Positions 52,096-59,496 of a stretch of DNA of 64,000 bases are shown one piece after another. The stretch spans positions 1-64,000 of the forward strand of contig JAPLDF010000043.1 of the NCBI GenBank assembly GCA_026391835.1, read 5' to 3'. Under the pieces are notes generated by a model, which was given only the letters and a program-made list of their open reading frames with translations, was not told the origin of the DNA and ran no database searches. A program made the position numbers and the translations under genes. The first letter of the stretch is position 1; each line of letters opens with the position of its first letter. Source of the DNA: Bacteroidota bacterium. Its GTDB lineage: Bacteria; Bacteroidota; Bacteroidia; Bacteroidales; FEN-979.

Positions 52096-54900
52096 CTATT
52101 TTTTGTCAACCAGGACCGGTTTCCCAAAACCGATCTTTTCAAGAGGATCCAACTGTGTTTTGGCATCGCCGGCAACGATGTAATACATTTTGGACGGATC
52201 GACGTATTTCTTGGCAAGGGCTTTAAGCTGATCAATTGTCATGTTTTTCACGATCTCCTGCTCTCCCTTCACATAATCGACAGGCAGGTTATACAAGCTT
52301 ATGTCGCTCAGCATGTCAAGTTTATCTCCAAGAGTTTCAAAATCCCTGGCATATCCTTTAATCAGGGAGTTGCTTGTAAATTCAAGATCATCGGGCGTGA
52401 AAGCCGCTCCGTATTTTGTCATCAGGTCTTTGAATATCTCAACTGATTCCAGGGTGGCCGAGGAGCGTACACTTGCACTGGCCATGAAGGAGCCGGGGAT
52501 AATCCCACCGGAGAAATTTGTCCGTGCACCATAGGTAAAGCCTTTTTCTTCACGCAACACCAGGTTCACATTGCCGTTGAACGATCCGCCCAGTTTGTAA
52601 TTCATCACTGTTGCCGGGAAATAGTCCTTGTCCTTGCGTGCCAGTCCCAGGCATCCGATGTTGATAACCGACTGTTTTGCCCCTGGAACATCCACGAAGT
52701 AAATCTTCGACTGCTGTATAGGCGCAGGGAGTTCATATTGAGGGAACACGACCGCTTTTGCCTTCCATGCCGTGGCCAGTGACTGCAGGGAGGCAACCAC
52801 CTTGTCCCTGTTGATGCTGCCGGCAACCTGGAAGGATGCCACCGACGGGGAAAATGTTTTGGCATAAAACGCTTTCAGGTCATCAATGGTTATGGCGGCA
52901 ACGGATGCTTCCGTTCCCAGGCGATCGGTGGCAAGGATATGGTCCTTACCGTAGATCAGCTCATTGAACTCATTCCGGGCAAGGGTGGTGGGATTGGCCT
53001 TCTGGCGTTTGATCATGTTGAGAATCCGTGTTTTGGCCATGGCAAATTCCGATTCGTCCCACCTTGGTTCGAGCAGCATTTCCTGCGCCAGGGCAAGCAC
53101 CTGGTCGAAATTACGGGTTAACGAGTTCGCCGACAGGGTAATAGAGTTGTTTGACGCATCAATGTTGATGGTAGCTCCCAGTTTGTCAAGGGCTTCCTCG
53201 AGGTCGAGCGGGGTCCGGTTTTTTGTTCCCTCCACCATCAGTTCGCACACAAGTTTTGCGACGCCGGGTTTTGCGATCGGATCAAGGAAATGTCCACCCT
53301 TGAGTTCCACCGAAAACTGGACCAGCGGCAGTTCATCCTGTTCAATACCGTATACCTGCATCCCGTTGGAGAGTTTTGTATTCCATACCACCGGCAGTAT
53401 CAGCGATGGATTTGGTCCGTCGGCCGGCATCACCGAGCGATCGATGAGGGTTTTCGTTTTGGTATACACGTCTTCGTCCGTGCCTTTAATTTCAACCTGT
53501 GCGGCATCCGTGATGCTCTCCTCTTTTACACCGGCTTTTTCGGAACCTTCAACGATCATGTTCAGCTGGCCTTTTGGAACAAAGCTGGTAACAAGACAGG
53601 GCCTGTTCTTAATGTACTTTTCGTAAACCCTGAGAATGTCAGCTTTGGTAACTGCTTTGAGCCGGTCAATGTCAGTCCTGTAGTACCCGGGATCGCCTTT
53701 GTCTTCATTATAGGATGCCAGCTGGTACGATTTCCCCAGGATGCTGCTGATCCCGTTGTAGAAATCGGTCTCCTGGCTCGCCTTGATGCGCTCCACATCT
53801 TCGTCGGTAAAACCATCTTTCTCGAACATTGTAAACGCTTCAAACACGCTTTTCTCAATATCGTTCAGGCTGACACCTTCATTGGCGGTGGCGCTGATGA
53901 CAAAAGTCCCTGCGATCTCCTGTGAACCATTGTACGCACGCTGGCTGGAAGAGAGCTTCTTCTCCTTTTCGAGAATTTTGTAAAGGGGGGCTTTTTTCCC
54001 GCGCGACAGCAACTGCCCGAGATATTCCAGGGGATATGAGTCATCCTGGTAGGCTTCAACAGTTGGCCAGATCATCCTGATCTGTGAAGCTTTGGCGAAA
54101 TTATCTTCATGGTACACCTTAATTGTTTTCGCAAGGGTAACCGGGATGGGTTTGGGATCTGAAACATCCTTGCCCCGCTTGATCTCGCCGAAATATTTTT
54201 CAATGAGTTTTTTAGCGGTCTTTACATCAAAATCGCCGGTGAGCACAAGGGTTGCATTGTTCGGGATATAATAGGTGTCGTGAAATGCTTTAACATCGTC
54301 GACCGTTGCATTTTTAAGATCTTCCATCTCCCCGATCACGGTCCAGCTATAGGGATGCCCTTTCGGGTAGAGATTTTTGGCTACCACCCAGCTTGTAAAA
54401 CCGTACGGCTGGTTGTCGTAGGATTGACGTTTTTCGTTCTGGACAACATTCTGCTGGTTGCTGAAAGCTTTTTCGGTAACTGTATTGATCATGTAACCCA
54501 TCCTGTCCGATTCCATCCACAGCACTTTTTCGAGCGCATTTTTGGGCACGATTTCGTAATAGGTCGTCGCATCATTGCTGGTACCGCCGTTGAGGGTCCC
54601 GCCCGCATTCTGGACGATTTTGAAGAACTGGTCCTCAGGCACATTTTCTGACCTCTGGAACATCATGTGTTCAAAAAGGTGTGCAAAGCCGGTACGGCCT
54701 TCAACTTCACGGTTTGACCCTACATGAAAGCGGATGGCAAGGGCTACGATCGGGTCGGAGCGGTCGATGGAAAGGATTACATCGAGACCGTTCGGGAGTG
54801 TGTACTTTTCAAAATCAATTTTAAGCTCGGTCTTTTGCTGGCTGAACCCGGTTTGGAGCAGCATGCTGAATACGAATAGCAGGAAGAAGATTCTTTTCAT
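52096..54900 (-). CDS. M16 family zinc metallopeptidase (two-repeat, secreted)
   Basis: 934 residues with a signal peptide (about 1-20). The inverted zinc motif HLFEH at 74-78, with a downstream Glu around 150 (LEKVLWMESDRM), marks an active first half. The second half (about 490-920) is the inactive partner repeat. It resembles insulinase/pitrilysin-like peptidases such as PqqL and digests peptides in the periplasm. It is divergent from sufS, with a minus-strand -7 box TAGTTTTG at 54933-54940. It converges on the MutS-like gene with a gap of 8 bases. Confidence 0.93.
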   Translation of the reverse strand: MKRIFFLLFVFSMLLQTGFSQQKTELKIDFEKYTLPNGLDVILSIDRSDPIVALAIRFHVGSNREVEGRTGFAHLFEHMMFQRSENVPEDQFFKIVQNAGGTLNGGTSNDATTYYEIVPKNALEKVLWMESDRMGYMINTVTEKAFSNQQNVVQNEKRQSYDNQPYGFTSWVVAKNLYPKGHPYSWTVIGEMEDLKNATVDDVKAFHDTYYIPNNATLVLTGDFDVKTAKKLIEKYFGEIKRGKDVSDPKPIPVTLAKTIKVYHEDNFAKASQIRMIWPTVEAYQDDSYPLEYLGQLLSRGKKAPLYKILEKEKKLSSSQRAYNGSQEIAGTFVISATANEGVSLNDIEKSVFEAFTMFEKDGFTDEDVERIKASQETDFYNGISSILGKSYQLASYNEDKGDPGYYRTDIDRLKAVTKADILRVYEKYIKNRPCLVTSFVPKGQLNMIVEGSEKAGVKEESITDAAQVEIKGTDEDVYTKTKTLIDRSVMPADGPNPSLILPVVWNTKLSNGMQVYGIEQDELPLVQFSVELKGGHFLDPIAKPGVAKLVCELMVEGTKNRTPLDLEEALDKLGATINIDASNNSITLSANSLTRNFDQVLALAQEMLLEPRWDESEFAMAKTRILNMIKRQKANPTTLARNEFNELIYGKDHILATDRLGTEASVAAITIDDLKAFYAKTFSPSVASFQVAGSINRDKVVASLQSLATAWKAKAVVFPQYELPAPIQQSKIYFVDVPGAKQSVINIGCLGLARKDKDYFPATVMNYKLGGSFNGNVNLVLREEKGFTYGARTNFSGGIIPGSFMASASVRSSATLESVEIFKDLMTKYGAAFTPDDLEFTSNSLIKGYARDFETLGDKLDMLSDISLYNLPVDYVKGEQEIVKNMTIDQLKALAKKYVDPSKMYYIVAGDAKTQLDPLEKIGFGKPVLVDKK

Positions 54901-54932
54901 AATGAATAATTTTGGTGAAGGGGAACAGGCGG

Positions 54933-54993
54933 CAAAACTACGATTTTTTTGAGATTATCCGGTCATACCACATCACTGAACTTCGTACCTTTG
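54933..54993. promoter_or_regulatory. Divergent -7 elements of the M16 peptidase gene and sufS
   Basis: TAGTTTTG on the minus strand (54933-54940) serves the peptidase gene, and TACCTTTG on the plus strand (54986-54993) serves sufS, 31 bases before its ATG. Both match TAnnTTTG; -33 boxes are not clear. Confidence 0.45.
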
Positions 54994-55023
54994 CGCATTA
55001 GAAATTCATTCCTGAACGCAACC

Positions 55024-56238
55024 ATGGATATTAACAAGATAAGAGCTGATTTCCCGATTCTTAGCCAGCAAATATACAACCGCCCACTGGTGTATCTCGA
55101 CAATGCGGCTTCGACCCAGAAACCCAGGCAGGTCATTGATGCCATTGTAAAATATTACGAACACGACAACTGCAACATCCACCGCGGCGTGCATTACCTG
55201 AGTGTGAAGGCCACCGAGGCCTATGAAGAGGCGCGCAGGGAGGTAAGGCAGTTCATCAACGCGAAGAGCACCTGTGAGATCATCTTCACCAAAGGCGCAA
55301 CAGAATCGCTGAACCTGGTTGCTTCATCATTTGGAAAGCAATATGTAAAGGCAGGAGATGAGGTGATCACTTCCATCATGGAGCATCACTCCAACTTTGT
55401 CCCCTGGCAGCAGATGTGCCTTGAGCGGGGCGCCACCCTGCGCGTGGCGGGCATCAACCCGCAGGGCGAACTTGACCTGGACGAATTAAAAGGCATGCTG
55501 AACGGCAAAACCCGCCTGGTTGCACTGACACATGTCTCAAATGTACTGGGTACCATCAACCCGGTGAAAGAGATCATTGCCCTTGCGCACCTGCATGGCA
55601 TACCGGTGCTGATCGACGGGGCACAGGGGGTGTCGCACCTGCCGGTTGATGTGCAGGAGATGGATTGCGATTTTTATTGTTTCTCGGGTCATAAAATGTA
55701 CGCACCTATGGGGGCCGGCGTGTTGTACGGCAAGGAGAAGTTCCTTGAAGAAATGCCGCCATACCAGATGGGAGGGGAGATGATCAAAGATGTTTATCTC
55801 GATCATACCACGTTTAACGAGTTGCCGTTCAAGTTTGAAGCCGGCACACCCAATGTCGGGGGGGTAATGGGTCTTCATGCCGCCATCCTCTACCTGAACG
55901 GGCTGGGTATGGAAAACATTGCAGCTTATGAGGACCAGCTCCTGAAGTATGCAACAGAAAAACTGTCGGCAATCAACGACATCAGGTTTTTTGGTACTTC
56001 CCGGCACAAAGCCAGCCTGGTCTCTTTTCTAATCGGCAATATCCATCCCTACGACACGGGGATGATCATTGATAAGATGGGAATTGCCGTCAGGACAGGC
56101 CACCACTGCGCCATGCCGCTGATGGATTACCTGAAGATCCCGGGAACAGTACGGGCGTCATTTGCGTTTTACAACACCTTCGAAGAGGTTGACCAGCTTG
56201 TAGCCGCCATTGGCAAAGCCCGGGAAATGCTTTCCTGA
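55024..56238 (+). CDS. sufS: Cysteine desulfurase SufS
   Basis: 404 residues from the ATG at 55024; the frame is open to 54949 but that start lies upstream of the -7 box. It is a group II PLP-dependent cysteine desulfurase that hands sulfur to SufE. Motifs are VYLDNAASTQKP, IMEHHSNFVPWQ, the PLP Lys224 in FSGHKMYAP and catalytic Cys362 in RTGHHCAMPLM. It is separated from sufBCD by the MutS-like and M16 genes. Confidence 0.96.
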   Translation: MDINKIRADFPILSQQIYNRPLVYLDNAASTQKPRQVIDAIVKYYEHDNCNIHRGVHYLSVKATEAYEEARREVRQFINAKSTCEIIFTKGATESLNLVASSFGKQYVKAGDEVITSIMEHHSNFVPWQQMCLERGATLRVAGINPQGELDLDELKGMLNGKTRLVALTHVSNVLGTINPVKEIIALAHLHGIPVLIDGAQGVSHLPVDVQEMDCDFYCFSGHKMYAPMGAGVLYGKEKFLEEMPPYQMGGEMIKDVYLDHTTFNELPFKFEAGTPNVGGVMGLHAAILYLNGLGMENIAAYEDQLLKYATEKLSAINDIRFFGTSRHKASLVSFLIGNIHPYDTGMIIDKMGIAVRTGHHCAMPLMDYLKIPGTVRASFAFYNTFEEVDQLVAAIGKAREMLS

Positions 56239-56263
56239 GTTGAACCTGTCCAGCCCAGGATGC

Positions 56264-57892
56264 TTATTTTCTGACGGTCACAATTGAAGTAGTATCCCCC
56301 TTGACTTTAATATAATCTGTTCCGGGGCTGACTTCGAGACCATTTTCAGTCATGAGAAAGGTCGATTTGTCGGATGAATTCAACAGGTAATACCAGTAAG
56401 GTTTCAGGTCGCGGAGGCTCGGGTCGATATGGATGAATTTTCCCCTGGGTACACGAACCACGAGGTCAACGATCTCCCCGCGCCAGCATTCTCCCCTGGG
56501 CAGTCTTACAAACGGGCTGATTTTCAGGGTAGACCCGGAGGTTGCAGACTGGAACCGCAGCCCTGTAAGATGCTCGTGTGCCTCAAGCCGTGATTTCCCC
56601 CGGGCAATGGTGACCTGTGAAATAGAAAAGATGCTGTCGTCCGATTGTTCAATCCTGATCTTTGGTACGACATAGAGTTCCTTCTTTTCCGTAATGATTG
56701 TTTTCAGGTCGCCCACGAGGGCATATTTTTCATTCCGGAGATATTTCAGACCGGGGTCATCGTCCATCAGCGTTATATTCAGGGTGTCGGCTGCAGGTTT
56801 TTCAAGGGCGATCTCAATCTGTTTTTCCTCCTGGAATTTATAGAGGTTGTAAATCTTTACTCCTGACCAGGCCAGGAAGAAAACGCCAACCACCCAGATG
56901 TTGAACATGGTGAGGCCGAGGTACCTGATCCGGTCGAACCGGAACAACATCCTCATGCCGCTGTACAGGAGCATGAACAGCGGAATTCCAAGAACGATCA
57001 GGATAATTATCTGCAGGTAGAACACTGGCATGCTGCATCCGACCAAAAACCTGGCAAGTGCGGGGAAGGAGAGGACTGTCAGGTCAAAGTCGGAATAAAT
57101 GCCACCGGTCCAGCCAAGGGTATAAGCCAGCAGGGTCAGGAGCAAGGCTATTCCAACCAGGACCAGGATGATGCCGGCAAGGAACACAAGCACTTTGCCG
57201 GTGAATGCCAGGACTTCAACAATTCCTTTCATGATTACTTCGAAAAATGACGCGGCCCCTGCCCCGGAGCGTTTGATTGTTTCAGCAGATTTGCCGGCCA
57301 TGGCACCGATTCGTCCGGAAAGCTCAGAGACCTCCGCACGCATCGTTTTTTCGATGTTTGAAATGTTTATTTTTTTGCCTCGCATTTCCAGTTTATCGGA
57401 GGTTGTTTGTGCTTCAGGGATGACAAACCAGAGCACCAGGTAGATCAGGATTCCTGAACCACCAGCAGCAATAAAGATCAAAAAGATCAGCCTTACCCAT
57501 ACCGGGTCAAGGTGGAAATAGGCAGCAATCCCGGAACAAACGCCGGCAATAACCTTTTCGTCGGGATTCCTGAAGAAGCGTTTATCTCCCTTATCCACAC
57601 CAGACGCATTTTGGCCGGGGGCGTTTTCTTCTCCATCGATTTCAACAGGTTGTCCCATGATGGCCATTACCCCGGTCACATCATCAATGGTTATCACCTG
57701 CTTTGCTTCGGACTGTTTCTCAGTGAGGATTTCGGCGATCCGCGATTCTATGTCGTTGAGGATATCCCGGTATCCTTCCTGTTTTTTGAAATAGGTTGCC
57801 AGGTTTTCCAGGTACTGATGCAGCAATAGATAAGCATCTTCGTCGATATGGAATACAATGCCGCCCAGGTTGATTGTCAATGTTTTTTTCAT
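56264..57892 (-). CDS. PspC-domain membrane protein
   Basis: 542 residues. An N-terminal cytosolic helical domain (about 1-85) is followed by a PspC domain (about 104-162; FFRNPDEKVIAGVCSGIAAYFHLDPVWVRLIFLI) with a transmembrane helix pair. Further hydrophobic helices lie near 230-265, 285-305 and 325-350, and a C-terminal beta domain (about 365-540) contains the repeated GKSRLEAHEHLTGL-like strands. PspC proteins sense envelope stress and bind PspA/B partners elsewhere; no such partner is here. It is cotranscribed with the PadR regulator (48-bp gap). Confidence 0.9.
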   Translation of the reverse strand: MKKTLTINLGGIVFHIDEDAYLLLHQYLENLATYFKKQEGYRDILNDIESRIAEILTEKQSEAKQVITIDDVTGVMAIMGQPVEIDGEENAPGQNASGVDKGDKRFFRNPDEKVIAGVCSGIAAYFHLDPVWVRLIFLIFIAAGGSGILIYLVLWFVIPEAQTTSDKLEMRGKKINISNIEKTMRAEVSELSGRIGAMAGKSAETIKRSGAGAASFFEVIMKGIVEVLAFTGKVLVFLAGIILVLVGIALLLTLLAYTLGWTGGIYSDFDLTVLSFPALARFLVGCSMPVFYLQIIILIVLGIPLFMLLYSGMRMLFRFDRIRYLGLTMFNIWVVGVFFLAWSGVKIYNLYKFQEEKQIEIALEKPAADTLNITLMDDDPGLKYLRNEKYALVGDLKTIITEKKELYVVPKIRIEQSDDSIFSISQVTIARGKSRLEAHEHLTGLRFQSATSGSTLKISPFVRLPRGECWRGEIVDLVVRVPRGKFIHIDPSLRDLKPYWYYLLNSSDKSTFLMTENGLEVSPGTDYIKVKGDTTSIVTVRK

Positions 57893-57940
57893 GGATGTTT
57901 TATGTAGATAATGGGTATTTTGTTAGTGTGAGTTCAGAAA

Positions 57941-58285
57941 TTACCCGTTTCGGGGTGATGAGGTTTTAATAATTTTCTCGACCGATTCGACCAGATCCAG
58001 CCAGTCGGTTTTAAGTTCTTCAAGGTTCTTCATGCCCAGGTCAGTAATCTGATGATATTTTCGAGGGGGGCCCGATTTCGACTCTTCCCAGCGGTACACT
58101 GTAAGGCCTTCGTTTTTTAATCTTGTCAGCAACGGATATAATGTTCCTTCGACCACGATGAGTCTGGCTTCCTTTAACTTCATGATGATGTCGGAAGCAT
58201 ATGCGTCCTGTGTCGCGATGATCGCAAGGATACAGAGTTCAAGAACTCCTTTTCGCATCTGGGCATTTGGGTTTTCTGTGTTCAT
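57941..58285 (-). CDS. PadR-family transcriptional regulator
   Basis: 114 residues from the ATG at 58285. Winged-helix PadR features: the VLELCILAIIATQDAYASDI start, VEGTLYPLLTRLKNEGL recognition region, and SGPPRKYHQITDLG wing, then a C-terminal dimerisation helix. It is probably the repressor of its own operon with pspC. An upstream -7 box would start the transcript almost at the ATG, and an inverted repeat overlies the promoter's upstream side. Confidence 0.93.
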   Translation of the reverse strand: MNTENPNAQMRKGVLELCILAIIATQDAYASDIIMKLKEARLIVVEGTLYPLLTRLKNEGLTVYRWEESKSGPPRKYHQITDLGMKNLEELKTDWLDLVESVEKIIKTSSPRNG

Positions 58286-58289
58286 GCGG

Positions 58290-58334
58290 CAAATATAATA
58301 CATTATTTAGTACTATGTAATGCATGGTACTAAA
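58290..58334 (-). promoter_or_regulatory. padR-pspC promoter and candidate PadR operator
   Basis: Minus-strand TATATTTG (58290-58297) is an exact -7 box about 5 bases from the ATG, implying a leaderless or nearly leaderless mRNA. Inverted arms TTTAGTAC (58306-58313) and GTACTAAA (58327-58334), and an overlapping TACAT/ATGTA pair (58299-58303, 58315-58319), resemble the GTAC/ATGTAC half-sites PadR proteins bind. Confidence 0.5.
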
Positions 58335-58357
58335 TTTTATGATATTTTAACAATTGG

Positions 58358-58485
58358 GGTGAACAGGTAAACGGGTGAACAGGTAAACGGGTAAACAGGT
58401 GAACGGGTAAACAGGTGAACGGGTAAACAGGTGAACGGGTGAACGGGTGAACGGGTGAACGGGTGAGCAGGTGAACAATAAGTTA
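58358..58485 (+). repeat. Octamer array D (16 units of GGTRARCR)
   Basis: Sixteen phased 8-bp units, mostly GGTGAACG, GGTAAACA and GGTAAACG, with one GGTGAGCA. It lies 50 bases upstream of the four-helix-bundle gene. The minus strand has no stops, which creates spurious PVHPFTRS-like ORFs. Confidence 0.92.
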
Positions 58486-58535
58486 TTAACATAGGGTAAA
58501 CGATTCATTGATTTTCCGATTAAGCTGAAAAAACA

Positions 58536-58934
58536 ATGTTTGCACATAAAAAATTATCGGCATGGCAGGGAAGTATGGAAATCGCGGTTATGATTTACCG
58601 GATCACTTCAGTTTTTCCAAAAAGTGAATTGTTTGGATTATCCAGCCAGATAAGAAGATCTGCTGGTTCAATTCCAGCCAACATCAGTGAAGGTGCAGCG
58701 CGCGGCACTCCTAAAGAGTTTATCCGGTTTTTAAGAATTGCCTCAGGAAGCCTTTCGGAACTGGATACGCATATAGACCTGGCATTTCGCCTGAATTATA
58801 TCGATAAAGATTCATTTTATGATCTTCAAGAGAAAACCAGGAAAATCAGTGCTCAAATTTCCGGACTTATCAAATCGATTGAACAAAAATCAAAACCTGG
58901 ACAATCATCGCCGTCAAATGATTTTCAAAAATAA
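58536..58934 (+). CDS. Four-helix-bundle protein (S23/IVP family)
   Basis: 132 residues matching the S23 / 23S rRNA intervening-sequence protein family: HKKLSAWQGSMEIAVMIYRIT, FPKSELFGLSSQIRRSAGSIPANISEGAARGTPKEFIRFLRIASGSLSELDTHI and a last helix around LQEKTRKISAQISGLI. Members are small basic bundles, related in fold to Avd of diversity-generating retroelements, and often occur in rRNA insertions or as free-standing genes of unknown role. Here it stands free, bracketed by octamer array D (plus orientation) on its left and array E (minus orientation) on its right, suggesting a mobile or repeat-associated unit. Confidence 0.9.
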   Translation: MFAHKKLSAWQGSMEIAVMIYRITSVFPKSELFGLSSQIRRSAGSIPANISEGAARGTPKEFIRFLRIASGSLSELDTHIDLAFRLNYIDKDSFYDLQEKTRKISAQISGLIKSIEQKSKPGQSSPSNDFQK

Positions 58935-58949
58935 TGTTCAACCGCCCCC

Positions 58950-59005
58950 CGTTTACCCGTTTACCTGTTCAACCGTTCACCCGTTTACCTGTTTACCCGT
59001 TCACC
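58950..59005 (-). repeat. Octamer array E (7 units, minus orientation)
   Basis: Seven phased units of YGTTYACC, the reverse complement of GGTRAACR, with one TGTTCAAC. It faces array D across the four-helix-bundle gene and lies just before the sufE promoter. Confidence 0.9.
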
Positions 59006-59013
59006 ATTTTCCG

Positions 59014-59021
59014 TATCTTCG
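59014..59021 (+). promoter_or_regulatory. Near-consensus -7 element of sufE
   Basis: TATCTTCG differs from TAnnTTTG by one base and is 19 bases before the sufE ATG. Octamer array E occupies the position of the -33 element. Confidence 0.35.
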
Positions 59022-59040
59022 CCAACCCAAAACCACCGCC

Positions 59041-59463
59041 ATGCAAATCTCCGAAACAGAAACCCAGATCACCAGCGAATTCGCCATGTTCGACGACTGG
59101 CTTGATAAATACAACTACCTGATTGAACTGGGGAAAGGTCTGCCGGTCATTGAGGACCAGTATAAAACCGATCAGTACCTGATTACCGGGTGCCAGTCGA
59201 AGGTGTGGCTTCACGCCTCCCTGGAGGACGGGAAGGTTATTTTCAGGGGCGACAGCGATGCCATCATTACCAAGGGTATCGTAAGCCTGCTGATCAGGGT
59301 ACTTTCGGGTCAGACGCCCGGGGACATTATCCAGGCTAAGATGGAATTCATCGACCAGGTCGGGTTGCAGGAACACCTCTCGCCGACGAGAAGCAACGGG
59401 TTGTCGGCGATGATCAAGCAGATGAAGCTTTATGCAACCGTATTCAAAATGAAGGGAGCCTGA
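59041..59463 (+). CDS. sufE: Sulfur acceptor protein SufE
   Basis: 140 residues. The ATG at 59041 starts the known fold; the frame is open upstream only through the octamer repeat. Features are FDDWLDKYNYLIELGK, the loop with the sulfur-accepting Cys51 in ITGCQSKVW, RGDSDAIITKGIVSLLIRVLSGQTP and LSPTRSNGLSAMIKQM. It takes persulfide from SufS and passes it to SufBCD. It is 3 kb from sufS, separated by PspC, PadR and the four-helix-bundle gene. Confidence 0.95.
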   Translation: MQISETETQITSEFAMFDDWLDKYNYLIELGKGLPVIEDQYKTDQYLITGCQSKVWLHASLEDGKVIFRGDSDAIITKGIVSLLIRVLSGQTPGDIIQAKMEFIDQVGLQEHLSPTRSNGLSAMIKQMKLYATVFKMKGA

Positions 59464-59496
59464 AACTCAGTTCCCTTCATCATGTACTCCTTATAA

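Noticed and set aside
58347-58547. Minus-strand ORF with PVHPFTRS repeats
   Set aside because: Translation of octamer array D; no start context and no conserved domain.
58358-59005. Possible CRISPR array
   Set aside because: The repeats are contiguous 8-bp units without spacers, and no cas genes are present.
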